A stretch of DNA of 64,000 bases from Meloidogyne chitwoodi (lineage: Eukaryota > Nematoda > Chromadorea > Rhabditida > Meloidogynidae). The stretch spans positions 2,604,001 to 2,668,000 of the forward strand of contig JACZZP010000004.1 in NCBI GenBank assembly GCA_015183035.1, given 5' to 3'. Below, one piece after another: positions 1 to 12,600 of this stretch; the first letter of the stretch is position 1; the number at the start of each line of letters is the position of its first letter. The notes under the pieces were generated by a model. That model was not told the DNA's origin, did no database searches, and was given only the letters and a program-made list of their open reading frames with translations. Made by a program: the position numbers and the translations under genes.

Positions 1-695
1 GGTCAAGTCCTGGTTCTGTTGAGGTTTATCTTTGTTCTCCAAAAGGACAGCCAAAAGTGCGCTCCAATTCTTTACGTTTCTCATTTCTTTGTAATTTTTT
101 TTAAATAAAATTATCTGACTGCTTTTATTTTTGCATTATCTGAACCTGGAATTGATGTTGCTTTCCAGCGACTTCAAAGACTTTTACCGAAATATCAAAC
201 TGATCCTGATCGTTTACCGAAAGAACTTATTCTTCGTCGTGCTGCTGATTTAACTGAAGCTCTCTACAGTCGATGGTTTTTAAAAAAAAATTTCTTTTAA
301 ATTAAATTTTGATTTTTTAAGTTATCCTGATTATGCTGTTTATCCTTCTTTTGATCCTGGTTTGTTTTTGAGTCAGTTTTACTAAACTTAAATTTAAGAA
401 TTTGTTACGGATGCACGTAACCATTCACAGAGGGCTCTTTACGTCGCAGGACATAATGTAATGGCTGCCGCAGGGTTGGGCGCTGCAGCTGCCGGATATG
501 TCCCTTATTCTAATGGAACTGCGGCAATGGCTAGCTTTTTGAATTCTTCAACTACTGGTATTTTTTTAACCTTTATAGGAATTCTTTGGATATTAGCTCA
601 TGATTCTATATTAAATTTCCCAACATTTTTTTGCAGGGTTTTCGACATTTTGCAATCCATTCACATTACCACTTCAAAAACCTGGAGCCTACTGA
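1..695 (+). CDS. 3' end of an unidentified gene (partial)
   Basis: Terminal exons of a gene that begins left of the window. I read exons at 1-90, 137 or 169-275, 322-359, 399-557 and 637-695 (TGA at 693-695). Exons from 169 onward keep one frame across three GT-AG introns. The protein end carries [20 protein letters not shown], then [20 protein letters not shown], an Ala/Gly-rich stretch and the terminus LPLQKPGAY. It looks largely non-globular; I see no membrane segment or known domain and do not recognise the family. The first junction is odd: the natural reading frame of 1-90 (with [18 protein letters not shown]) joins in frame to a coding-looking stretch starting at 137, but the acceptor there is GCAT instead of GCAG. 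The canonical alternative acceptor at 168 forces other choices in exon 1. Confidence is good that this is coding, low for identity. Confidence 0.6.
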
Positions 696-3365
696 CAATG
701 AATCAGAAGATTTTAATTAGAAAATCCTTTTAGATATTAAAAAAAATCTTGTTAAACAATGTATTTTTTTCTAATTTTCTGGTCATACTAAAATTTGAAT
801 ATTATGAATATAATTTTGAATTAAGAGCTGAAAAGCTCAACTTTTTGTCTTTTAAATTTTGTATTTTTTTCATTTTATATTCATTAATGTTACTTTTTTC
901 AATTTTTTTACGACACATTATGTACAAGGGCTACAAATGATGTTTTACCAAAATCAAGAATTCTTCAAGTTTTCTTTTAACTTTATTTTCTTTACGTTTA
1001 TTATTTTGTTTTACAGAGAATTTTCTGATATGAGCACTTGATGTTCTAATTTATTTCGATTTTCTAACGAAGAAGCACACTTGAATGGACATGGCTAAAA
1101 ATGGTGTTTTACAAAAATCTACAATTGGTCGAGGTTTGCTATTTTTGCAACAAAATAACCCCTAGTAAAGTACAAACCTTTTCTGTCTCATTTTGTGAAA
1201 AAAGTTCTCATGCGCAATTTCTTTTATATCTCATATTTTTTTGATCATTCCGCTTTAAATGAAAGTAAAAGAAGGAAGGAATCAATTTAAAAGGGTTTCT
1301 TAAAAGGTTTTTCTTCTTTTCAATTCCTGTTCTCTCTAATAAAAAAAATTTTTGTCATTACTTTTAAATTAAAAATTTATATTACATTTTTATAACAATT
1401 TTTCTTTTATTTAATCCAAATTCTTCGTCATCTTTTTTCTCTTTTTTTAGTTTTTATTAAATATTTTTTGGGGTCCCATTCAAGGTTATATTATTTAATT
1501 ATAATTTTGTTTTCACGCCCATAAAAAAAAATTATTTAAAAGTTGGAGGAGTCAAATTAAATTTCACATTTTACTGTGTCTACTAATTTCTTACTCATCA
1601 TTTTGTCATTCTTACTAGATACTATTTTTATTTTAAATTTTTTATTTTTATAAAACTTTTATTAGAAGATTGGAACATTAAATAAATGAAAAAACTTTTT
1701 TGGCCAGATATTAACTTTATGTTTTAATTTTTAAAATAAGTTTTTTCTTTCAAGATTCCTTCCTCTTTTTTTCTACTTTTATTCAGTCAAAAGTTGGCTG
1801 CTTCTTTTTTCTACTTTTATCAAGACAAACATGCGCAAGCAGCTTTTTTTTAATGAAATACTGGCAAAAAGGCTTAAGGCTTCATTGTTTAATTTTTCCT
1901 TTTTTTCTCTTTTCTACGATTATTTAAATTTTAACCTTCTAATCTAATTTTTTTATGTTTATTTATTTTTTTTTAATTAAGCCTAAAAATTAGGCGCTGA
2001 AATATATATATTTCTATCTTTTTTTGGAATGCGCAAAAATTTTATTCTACGCTTCAAAACACACAATTTAACGTTCAACTGTATATATTAGGCCTCTTTT
2101 TTATAATAAAATATAATAATTGTTTTTGAAGGAGGAAACGAATGAAAAAAACCGCCCAATTAATTCTCACGTTCTTCTCTTTTTTTATTCACAATTGTCT
2201 ACTATTTTTCTAATTCTTTTCTGTTTGTTTTGTGGAAAAGAGCAATTGGGGACTATAAGGTGAAAAAAAAAACTTTGGTAGCTTGAACAACCACTATAAT
2301 TTTTTTTTATTAGAATTATATTAAATTATTGTAATTTTTAGTGATTTTTTTAAATTTTTTTGAAATTTTTAAATTTTAAATCTATTTGCGCAAAAATATA
2401 TTTAATAGAATATGAATCATTTTCTCATAGTTTCAAGTTTTTATTTTATTTAGGTAATATATTTATTAAATAAATAGATATAATGTGAATAAACTTTTGT
2501 GTAATGTAGCGGAATTTAAATTGATTACGCCAACCAAAATTATTTTTCTTCCAAAATTTTGTATTTATTTATTTATATATTTTTGCTCTGCGCAAAACAA
2601 TCCTTTCCTTCCTCTTTTTTTTACATCTGTTCTTCTGCAATTTATTTTTATTATTAAATTTCTTTTTTTTTTCTCAAGGTTTTTGCGTTTTCAGCCTGTT
2701 TTGAATGACCACAAAAAAATATTCTTATATTTTAAAAAGAGATAAAATAACCTTAATATTGTCTTATCTTACTGCGCAAAAATTCATATATCTACCTAAA
2801 ATTTTTATTTTTTTATCTATTTTAATTTCTTTTTTTTTTTATTTAAATTCAACGTCATTACAAAAATTCTTTTCAAACTTATTATTTTCATTCTTTAATC
2901 ATACAAGTAATTATTATTATTATATTTTTTATGTTTATTCGCCTAATTTATTCTACTAATGTTTTATTTTTTAATTTACTCATATTTTATTTAATAATCA
3001 GAAAACGCTTGAAATTTACGACAAAAAATTTTTTTGGCGCATATAAACATAAAATTAAATAAAAAATGCCCACTTTTTATTTTTTATATTTAAATATTAA
3101 AATACAATTAATGTTTTATATGATTAAATTTTGTTTTATATGTACTTTAGATCAAAATAAATATTTTAGTAATTATTGTTTTTACGTGACCTTGCCCTAA
3201 AAAATATTGCGCTCAATCATTATATAAAATTATTATTTTATCAAAACATGCAAAAAAATTATTTAAAAATATTTTTAACTTTTTTTTTCATTTTTTTATT
3301 ATATTTTTAACAAATAATTTAAAGAAAAAAATAATTTTTTAATTTTTTTCAGGATTTATTAAAAA
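696..3365. other. Long AT-rich intergenic region upstream of the intermediate filament gene
   Basis: About 2.7 kb of very AT-rich DNA with long T and A runs. Short ORFs here are compositionally like the background and have no splice-linked continuation. The only structure I see is the recurring 7-mer TGCGCAA between 1211 and 2779, described separately. A TTTTTTTCAG acceptor-like site ends at 3352, 13 nt before the start codon of the next gene, and would suit spliced-leader addition or a 5' UTR intron. Confidence 0.5.
1211..2779 (+). promoter_or_regulatory. Cluster of six same-strand TGCGCAA motifs
   Basis: TGCGCAA occurs at 1211, 1832, 2030, 2387, 2589 and 2773, always on the plus strand, and in four copies it continues as AAA or close to it. 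A 7-mer with four G/C bases should be very rare in DNA this AT-rich, so six copies in 1.6 kb stand out. They lie 0.6-2.2 kb upstream of the intermediate filament start, so a transcription-factor site or enhancer is possible. This role is inference only; a short dispersed repeat is the alternative. Confidence 0.3.
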
Positions 3366-6300
3366 ATGGTAGATGATTATCGCTCTTCTATTTCATCACG
3401 TCCGGCATTTGCCCGCAACTCTAATAATTATTCGAGTACTACTACGGGTCCAATATGTTAGTTTTTTTTTAATTAAAAAAATTAAAATGTTTTTCAAGAT
3501 GTGGTTTTTATTTGAAAAATTTGTGTAACCTTTTTTATTTTTGAGCTCTTACTTTTTTCGGCTTCTAAACTAAAAATTTAGACTTATAAATAATAGTTTA
3601 GGCCACCCATCAAATAACAGGAAATTATATTTATATATATATATACATTAGAAAATCTCGCGGGAGAATCGATGAATGAGATTATCCTCTTCTATTCTCT
3701 CCCTGCTTTTTGTTCACACTTTCATTTAGCTCTACCCTAAAGAAAAAATTTTTTTTCTTCAACATAATAACTACAAATTTATAAAACAAATAAATTATAT
3801 TTTATTTTCATTTTTTTAAAATATATAAGTGTGTTGTAAATATTTGTTTTTAAATATAATTTTTTTTCTAAAACAAAATGTTACAAACCTCTTATCCTTG
3901 TAGGTTTATAAAAATTTAAATTAATTTTAAAAAAAAATATTTTTTTTTGGACATTTGATTTTTAATTTTAAAAATTTGAATTGAAATTAAAAAGTTTAAG
4001 AAACAAATTCATAAATTTTTTTAAAAATGTTGTAAAAATAAAACAAATTCTTTAGCAAATGATTAACTCTTTTACATTCTTACGTAGTTTGAGATGATAA
4101 AAATAAGGGGGAATGAGCAATGAGTAAAAAAACATTTTTTGAAAAGATGAAAAATAAAAATTAAATATAAATATTTTAATTAAATAATTTAAAAAAAATT
4201 TCAGCTGCTGGAAATCGAATTCTAAAAGTTGTAACTGAAACAATGACTTCAAGTACAACTGGAGGAGGTGGTGGTGTTTCACCGTTTGGTACAAATGCTG
4301 CACAAATTCGTGATTCTCGGGATCGAGAGAAAAAGGAACTTAGTGATTTAAATGACCGACTTGCTTCTTACATTGAAAAGGTTAAAAAAATTTTAAAATT
4401 TTTATTTTAGCATTCAGAAAGTAACAACTTTAATATTATAAATTTGCGTGACCACGCATTAATTTTTTAAAAGATTTTCTTTTTATTTTAAATAATATTT
4501 GGTTTATAGGTCCGTTTTTTGGAGGCTCAGAATCGTAAGTTGAAGGCAGATTTGGATATGTTACATGGACGTAAGGGAAAGGATACGATTTCTATTAAGA
4601 CAATGTACGAGAGTGAAATTAATGCAAGTCTTTTTTTAGTAATTATTTATAGGACTTATTTTTGTAGGAAGCAAAAAAGCTAATTGAAGACACTAGTCTT
4701 GCTCGTCGTGATTTGGAAAATCAAGTACGTCGTCTGCAAGACGACTTAGACGAACAACGTCGAAAATATGAGGAAGCTGTCCGTGCACGTAGCGGCGATC
4801 GCGAAAAAATTGATGATTTGCTTGTTCAATTAAGCAATTTGGAATCTGAATTGTCTTTATTAAAACGTCGAATTGCTCTTTTAGAAGAAGAATTGGGTCG
4901 TCTTCGTAAAGAGAATTCTCGACTTCAGGTTTTTTAAAAAATTTTTTTTTTGAAAATAATTAATATTTTGATAATTTTTAGAAATAAAATTTTTCAAAAA
5001 ATCCAAAATTTTTTAAAAATATAGTCGGAGCTTCAACGTGTTCGTGCAGAGTTGGACCAAGAAACACTTAATCGCATTGACTATCAAAATCAAGTTCAAA
5101 CACTTCTTGAAGAAATTGATTTTATTCGGCGGTAATTTGTTTTTTAAATTTTACTTTGCCTTTTTTTAGTTCACATGAACAAGAAATCAAGGATCTCCAA
5201 GCAATGGCTGCTCGTGATACTACAAGCGAAAATCGCGAATTCTTCAGAAATGAGTTGGCCTCTGCCATTCGTGATATTCGAAATGAATATGATTCTTTGA
5301 ATAATAAAAATCGACAGGATATTGAGTCTTGGTATAAATTAAAAGTACAAGAAATTGAGACTCAATCTGCTCGTCAAAACATGGAGCAGGGCTATCAAAA
5401 AGATGAAATGAAACGTCTTCGCCAACAATTAACTGATTTACGTGGAAAACTTGGCGACCTTGAGGGCCGTGTAAGGATTAAAAAAAATAAAAATGTCAAA
5501 TAATAAATTTTTTATTTAACAGAATGCTCTTTTGGAGAAACAAATCCAAGAGCTCAACTATAATCTTGAAGATGATCAACGTGCTTATGAAGATGCACTT
5601 AATGCTAAAGATGCACAAATTCGTAAAATGCGTGATGAATGTCAGGCTTTAATGGTTGAATTGCAAATGCTTTTGGATACAAAGCAAACACTCGATGCCG
5701 AAATTGCCATATACCGAAAAATGCTTGAAGGTGAAGGAGATGGGCCTGGTTTAAAGCAGCTCGTAGAACAAGTTGTCCGCACAACTGGAATTAATGAGGT
5801 GGCAGATACAGGTAAATTAATATTTAAAATTTCACTAAAAGGAATTGGCGGTTTATAACTGCAAAAAATAAAAAAAAATAAACGAGATTAGTAAAATATC
5901 AACTAAAAAATTGAATGCAAAAGTGAAAAAATTTGCCTCCCAGTCCGGGAATCGAACCCGGGTCTCGCACGTGACAGGCGCGGATACTTACCACTATACT
6001 AACTGGGAACTGAAAAAAATATGAAAAGATTTACTTTTAAGTTTTCCCTTCTCTTTGCATAAATGAAAATATGAATGTATTCTCTTTATACAACTTTTAG
6101 TAAATCTTTAATATTTGAAAATTTTAAATATATTTATAAAATATTTTGGTTTGATTTTTAATAAAAGCAATTGAGTTTTTATTAAAACATAAAAGTTTAT
6201 ATGAAGAATGCTGCTAAAATTTCAATTTAAATTTTAAATAAATTTTGAAAAAATCAACTAATTTTATCAACTAATTTTAAAAGTTGCATTTATTTTAAAT

Positions 6301-7570
6301 TACTTATAAATTATTTAATTTTGAAATAAATATAAATAATTTTATACCTTAAATCAATTAAAGGTTTAAAGCTTTTATATTTAAAGGAAAAATAATATCA
6401 ATCATTCTTTTCACTATTTTTTCAGTTCCCAGTTAGTATAGTGGTAAGTATCCGCGCCTGTCACGTGCGAGACCCGGGTTCGATTCCCGGACTGGGAGGC
6501 AAATTTTTTAATATTTTTTTTTGAAAGAAATTTTTCGAATAAATAACAAATATAATAATTAAAACTATTAAATTTTATTTGTTATTTTATTAATTTTTAT
6601 TTTATATTTTTTCTTTCTAAATCAAGATAGGTGTCTTTCGTTAATAAATAAATACGTACTATTAAAATAATAACAATTCTATAACAAATATACTTTTTTT
6701 AACTTTAATGTTAACACTTCATTCTTTCCTTGTAAATAAGTTTTCTAATTGAATGATTTTAATTTTATTAAAGTTTAAAAATTAAGTAATTTAAAATCAA
6801 TCAAACTATTCTAACTTCAATTCCTATTTTTAATATAAAATTACTCTAAAAAAATAATTTTACTTTCTTCATACATATCGCTTAAAATTTTTTAAATAAC
6901 AATATTTTTTTAAATTAAACACAAAATAGAAATTTTAACAAGATCATGTATAGAAAACTATACCAAGTCCTACTGGATAAACAACCGCCAATTCCATTTT
7001 CACCGCCATCTCCATCACCACCACCACCTAAATCAAGATCTTCCTCACCTCCCTTTTCAGAAACTATGCGTGTTGTAAAGGGCGAAACTTCTTCTCGACA
7101 GTCCTATCAACGTTCAGCAAAAGGAAATGTTTCAATTTTGGAGACATCCCCTGAAGGCAAATACATTGTGCTTGAAAATACCCATCGTTCAAAGGAAGAG
7201 AATATTGGAGAATGGAAGTTGAAACGACGTATTGATGGTTGGTTAATTATGATAGAATAGTTTTCTTATTTTAATATTTTTAGGAAAGAGAGATATTGTT
7301 TACACAATTCCTCATAACTTTATTCTTCGACCAATGGCACGTTTAAAAATATGGGCTCGAAATCAAGGTGGTCTTCATGCCCCTCCTGATCAACTTGTTT
7401 ATGATGGAGAGGAATCCTTTGGTGTTGGTTCCAATGTGCACACAATTCTCTACAATAAAGAAGGAGAAGTAAATGAGATTTTTATCTTATTTTGGTTAAT
7501 ATAAATTAAAACTTTATTTTCTCAGGAACGTGCTGCATGTATTCAACGCTCAAGCCAAACTGCTGCCTAA
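3366..7570 (+). CDS. Cytoplasmic intermediate filament protein (nematode IFA/IFB type)
   Basis: Ten exons: 3366-3456, 4205-4380, 4510-4623, 4668-4928, 5025-5131, 5170-5470, 5523-5811, 7061-7237, 7284-7468, 7526-7570; their sum gives a 581-residue protein, the size expected of the family. Short Ser-rich head; rod starting with [20 protein letters not shown]; long coil with the lamin-type extra heptads of invertebrate filaments; rod end [16 protein letters not shown]; then a lamin-tail domain containing [23 protein letters not shown] and IWARNQGG. The head ([11 protein letters not shown]) and the tail start [11 protein letters not shown] favour the IFA-1/MUA-6 type over other worm filaments. 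It would polymerise in epidermis, gut or muscle attachment structures. Intron 3 (4624-4667) starts GCAAGT, a GC-AG intron. Intron 7 (5812-7060) holds two tRNA-Asp genes. The start is the first ATG after an acceptor-like TTTTTTTCAG at 3352. Confidence 0.93.
5937..6008 (-). tRNA. tRNA-Asp (GTC), inside intron 7 of the filament gene, antisense
   Basis: A 72-nt tRNA with a 7-bp acceptor stem (TCCCAGT/ACTGGGA), a D arm with TAGTATAGTGGTAAG, anticodon stem CGCGC/GTGCG around loop CTGTCAC (anticodon GTC), T arm CCGGG-TTCGATT-CCCGG and discriminator G. No intron and no encoded CCA. The sequence is identical to the copies at 6427 and 9230. It is transcribed against the host gene. Confidence 0.95.
6427..6498 (+). 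tRNA. tRNA-Asp (GTC), inside intron 7 of the filament gene, sense
   Basis: Identical over 72 nt to the 5937 and 9230 copies, with the same folds and anticodon. It lies 418 bp from the 5937 copy in inverted orientation, so the two could pair into a long stem in the host pre-mRNA. Immediately upstream stands TTTTTTCAGT, which on this strand is a good nematode splice acceptor within the intron. Confidence 0.95.
6946..7060 (+). other. Proline-rich open stretch at the end of intron 7, judged intronic
   Basis: An open frame with [13 protein letters not shown] sequence continues directly into exon 8. A strong pyrimidine tract and TTTTCAG end at 7060, and splicing there restores the family-standard [11 protein letters not shown] junction. 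I therefore treat this stretch as intron, although use of an earlier AG at 6967 would keep frame and add a Pro-rich linker. Confidence 0.6.
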
Positions 7571-7922
7571 TAATTAATAATAATGAACAGAAAAATAATT
7601 TTTCTTATTTAAAAAGTGCCAGCTACTAAAAAATTTTTTTTTAATAATAAGACTCTAAAAGCCTGTAGTAGTAATTTTAGTATTTTTTTAACAATTTTTC
7701 TCAAATTGCCTTTAGTAAATTTTTACTTTTTTTTAAAAATGTGATTTCTTTCAATTTTGATAAATGCTTGGGTATATAAATATTTTTTAATTTTACAATT
7801 GTATAATTATTACAATTACATTATTTTAATTAAAAAGAAAATCTTCATATTAATCTCGTTAAAATTTTAATTTTTAAGTCATCTATTTTTTAGCGCTCTT
7901 TTCTCATCTTTTTAAAATTGCT

Positions 7923-8018
7923 ATGTGGCGACTGAATGAAAACTTGAATTCAAAAAATCCTGTTTTTATGGAATGGAGAATGATTCAAGCTGATGGATGC
8001 AAACAACGCAAGTTAATT
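7923..8018 (+). CDS. Possible orphan first exon (32 codons)
   Basis: ATG at 7923 follows an acceptor-like TTTTTTAG, and the open stretch ends at a strong GTAAGT donor at 8019. It encodes MWRLNENLNSK followed by NPVFMEWRMIQADG. Composition is richer in GC than the surroundings. I cannot find a partner exon: joining to the patched-related start exon at 9655 breaks the frame. It may be an alternative first exon, a decayed exon or chance. Confidence 0.2.
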
Positions 8019-9229
8019 GTAAGTGAAAAAAATTTTTTAAGATAAAAAGTGAATATTTTAGTGTAGACAAATTTTTTTGAAAAGGGGGTCGCTAAAAAAG
8101 CTAGATTTAGGATGTACAAATTAAACGGCTGAAGGAACAATTTTTTATATTGCGATTTCTCAGACTCTTATAGCACAAATATTTAGCGCCTAATGGCGAT
8201 TTTTTTATACGTGATTTCTTTAGAAAAATTTCTTCACAATGACTGGATGGTTTTTTTTAATCTTATTGCGCATTTTTGATGGAGGATTTGGATATATTTT
8301 CAAGGACAAAATTAAATATATAAATTCAATGTAAGAAGCACGCAGCTGGGTCAACAACGACCAGTCCGTTTAACAACTAGGTATATTTTTTTTATTTAAA
8401 ATTATTTTTTTTTCTTGTCCTTTTATTAATATCAAAAGATCACTTGTGGACATTGTATTCATATTTTTAGAAATATTTAACTAAAAAATTCTTTACGTAT
8501 ACTACTTTTTTCTATTTTATTCTTCTCTAAAAGCCTTTTAATATTTTTTTTTACTCAAATACTCTAATTATTAAAAAAAATAATTTTAATTTAACAAAAA
8601 ATATTTATTTAAATATTAGAATTATTGTTATTTTTGTTAATATCCAAAGCTATTGTTTTCCACCTATCTCATAGCTGCAGCTAAATCGATTCTTCGCGCC
8701 ATCATATCTGCTTGCTCTTCCTTTTTTTCCGTAAATCCTTTCAATATCTATAGAATCCATTACTTAGTGCTCTCATCACAAAACTTTTTCCCTTAAGGCA
8801 TTCTTCAATTTTTTTTTCTTTCGAATACTTTCACTTTCCGCCCATTATTCTACACCCAAAAAAATTGGCGCATTTTATTTTCTTTTTACTGATCTACTGC
8901 TAATCTCTTACCGGACGTTAATTACCCAAATTGAACTTTTTTTAAAGATTTTTCCGATTAAATCTACTTCTAGAAAACACAAATTACCTTAAAAATGGTT
9001 AGAGGTTGATTAGCTGGCCAATTAAAAAGTGAATTATTTTCAGTCATACTTTTAATCCTTAAAACAACCTTAAATTTTTCATTTAACTTCTTTTACTAAC
9101 AATAAGCTTATTTTTCACCATATTTAAAAGTTTAAATTACAAATATTATTAATTGGGTTAAGGTTTGTATATACGTTTTGTAAGAAAAAAAAATAATTGA
9201 TAACTTATTTTCTGTCATTCTCTTTCAGT

Positions 9230-9301
9230 TCCCAGTTAGTATAGTGGTAAGTATCCGCGCCTGTCACGTGCGAGACCCGGGTTCGATTCCCGGACTGGGA
9301 G
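9230..9301 (+). tRNA. tRNA-Asp (GTC), intergenic copy
   Basis: Third identical 72-nt copy, with the same cloverleaf and GTC anticodon. The flanks are also shared with the other copies: TTTCAGT just before and GGCAAATTTTTT just after the tRNA, showing that a slightly larger cassette was copied or is under constraint. Confidence 0.95.
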
Positions 9302-9654
9302 GCAAATTTTTTTAATAATTTTCCTTTTATATTCTAAAATACATTTTCATTTTTAATCTATTTTAAAAAGTGAAAAAATTATTTTATGCTTTTTTTGTAT
9401 TTTTAAACTAGTTTTTATTCCAGTTTAACCAATTCATTCTTATTTTTTTAAATTTAATTTAAAAAAAAAAATTAGGACAATCGGGGATCATCTTTTTCTC
9501 TTTAACATTTCACAAATTTCATTTTTATGGATTAATGTAATCTTCAATGTGTTAGTTTAGAATTAGAAAAGTTAATTGCCGTTAAGCTATTATAACAAAC
9601 TCAAAATTTAAAAATCTTTAACTAAAAATTTTCTATTTTAGTTTTTTACTCAAA

Positions 9655-12600
9655 ATGGTATTGTTTACAACATTTTTCTCTTTGGAACCTTTATTAAATC
9701 GCTTCTTTTATTTATTTGGTATATTTGTTCATCGTTATCGTTGGCCAATGGTAATCATTCCACCACTGATTTCTGCATGCCTTTCAGTTGGATTTATATG
9801 GGTTGGTGAATTACGAGTAGATGATCCAGGTTTGTGAATTTAAGTTAATAATCAATTTTACATTAGTTTTTTATAGCATACGTGTTCACGCCTAGAGATG
9901 CAAGGGAATATTTCACAATATTTTTAATAAATAAAATGATTTTTTAGGTGGAAGCGTGAACTTGGAACCTTTTCAAGGCTTTGGCCTCTTGATGATAACA
10001 AATTCATAGCGGGAAAATCATTTGAAACAAAACGATTTGTTAATATTCTTTGCAAGGCAAAAGATGGTATATATTTTTTTTAATTAAAAGAAAAATGTTT
10101 AAAGGTGGAAATGTTTTACAACCAGAAATTTTGGATGAAATTGATTTGCTTAATCGTTTTATATCAGAAAATATTACTGTCCCTACAACAGATGGGCGTT
10201 TTCAGCTTAGTTATCAGGTTTCTTCTTATTTAAATTTGTTTTGGATGTATTACAAAAATTAATTTTTGCAGGATCTTTGCCTTGGTTACAATTGGAAATG
10301 TTCATCTAATGAACACATTGAAATGTTTCGGCAAATGACACAAGTTGGGCGTGTTATTGATTTGACCTATCCAAAGGGTGGAAATAAGGTTAAATTATTT
10401 TTTTAATTCATTTTTATTTATTAATTTAAGGATACACCTGCGTATTTGGGCACAGCAATTGGTGACATAAAATTAAATAAAACAGATAGAACAATTCAAG
10501 AAGCAAAAATTATTCAGGCATTTTTAATTTTAAAAATTCATTTATTTTTTTAAATTATTTAGATGTTCTTCTTTTTAAAACAAGAACCAGTAAATGTTCG
10601 AAAATATTCTACAGGTTTCTTTTTGTAAATTGATAACAAATTTTTTTTATAATTTAAGATTTTGAATACGCTGTCGAACGTTTTTTGCTACACGGGTTTG
10701 AATCTCCACTTATTGATATTTCTTTTGCTCATTACCAATCGATTGAGGTTAAACTTTTCTTTATAAAAATTAGAAGTTTCTTTTTTTATAGGATGGCTTG
10801 GATGAAAATGCTCGTCGATTTTTTCCAAATTTTGTTACCAGTGTTATTGCTCTAACAATTTTTTGTATTGCCTGTTCCTTTACTTTTAATATTCATAATG
10901 AGAGAAGAAAAAAATTTTCAATTGATTGGATTCGTTCAAAACCTCTTGTAGCATGTGCTGGTAAGAAAAAATATTTATTTTAAATTTAAAAAGTCCGCGC
11001 TACTCGGTGAGATTTTTGTATTTATTTTTCTTTTTAAAAAAGGTCTATTAACCACACTTTTTTCTTTACTCTCTTCTTTTGGATTGCTTCTTCTTATTGG
11101 AATTCCTTATAATGTTATAAATACAATAATTCCTTTCTTAATAATTGCGGTAGGTGTTGATGATATGTTTGTATTAAACGCTTGTTGGTCTGCAAATTCT
11201 GCAATGTCAGCAACTTTGTCTGTTAGTGAAAGAACAGCACAAATGATGAGTGATGGAGGTGTTGCAATTTCTATTACAAATGTTAGTGATTTAAAAAATA
11301 ATAAATTTTCTTTTAATTTTTAGATAACTGATATTTTAGCATTTTTGGTTGGTTGTATTACAGAATTACCTGGAATTGAATTATTTTGTATATATGCATT
11401 TCTTTCAGTACTTTTTTGTTATATTTATCAGGTTTTTTTTAACATTTTTTATTTTTAATAATTGTTTTTTTAGTTAACATTTTTTACTGGATTTATGGCA
11501 ATTATGGGGGAAGCAGAGCGTCAACGGAGGCATTGCATTTTACTTTACAAAATTGAAAATAAAAACATGCAATTAACTGGAAATTTTAAAGGTATACAAA
11601 AAATTGAAAAATCGGAAGACGTGACATCAGTTACTAATAATAAAGCATCTATTTCCCTTTGCAATGGAGATAAAATTTGGTAAATATTTTTTTTAATATT
11701 TTTCGTAGATCTTTTTAAATATTTTTTTTAAGTAATTTACCAAGAATTTCCCAACAAAATATTAAAAATGAAAAAATTTATATTGATTCAAATAATTCTT
11801 GTTATGTTCAAAATATTCGAATAGAACCACCAAGTAGGCAACAATTAAATAGAACAACAAGAACAGCTTTACAAAAAAAAAATGTTTTATTTAAAAATTG
11901 TTCAGCAAAAAATATTGAAGCTTTTTCACATTCATTTTCTTCTTCATTTGCTCCTCCTCATTCTTCTTCCTCTTCTGCCTCGCTTAACTTATCACATTGT
12001 TTTTTTACAAAATATTTTGCTCCATTTCTTTTACATAATGTAACACGTGTGACGATTCTTTTATTATTTATTGTTTATATTTTTTTGGCAATTGTTGGAT
12101 GCTTAAATTTTAGAGAAGGACTTGAACCTAGCCATTTAGTTACTTCTGATCATTATATTGGCAAATATTTTGATGACATGAAAATTTTTTGGAAAATGGG
12201 AGCACAGTTACATGTTGCGGTTTGTTAAGAATTATGAGTTATTTATTTTCTTTTTTTAATATTTTTAGGTATTGAATCCACCAAATCTTACGGATCCCGT
12301 TCAGAGGTTTATTTAAATTTATATATTTTAAAATTACATTTTAATAGAAATCAGCTCTTGCAAACTGTTGAAGCATTCGAAAACACATTTTATACAATGG
12401 GAAGAGAGGTTTTTTATTTAAAATTATTTAAATTTCATTTTTAAAATTCATTTAAGGGAACAGTTTTCTTTTTTCTTGAGTTTCTAAATTATTTGGAACA
12501 ATTAAACGCTGAAGCCGAAAATACAGAACGAATATGGAATCAAAAACTTCGTTCTTGGTTAAAATTTACTGGTGCCAGTAATCAATGGGAATCTGATATT

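Larger units (their letters stand above)
7571..9654 (+). other. Intergenic region with a tRNA and one possible orphan exon
   Basis: AT-rich spacer between the filament and patched-related genes. It contains the third tRNA-Asp (9230-9301) and a 32-codon open stretch at 7923-8018 (listed separately). I see no other splice-linked coding sequence. Confidence 0.5.

Noticed and set aside
461..733. A separate 90-residue gene starting at the internal ATG
   Set aside because: Only its first part is coding; it is an internal exon of the leftmost gene, spliced at 557.
749..2959. Several 60-90 residue plus-strand ORFs
   Set aside because: Phe/Leu/Ile-rich translations of T-rich DNA with no splice or start context.
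6946..7060. Proline-rich tail or alternative start for the filament gene
   Set aside because: The strong acceptor at 7060 gives the exact family junction [10 protein letters not shown]; the Pro-rich part is more simply intron sequence.
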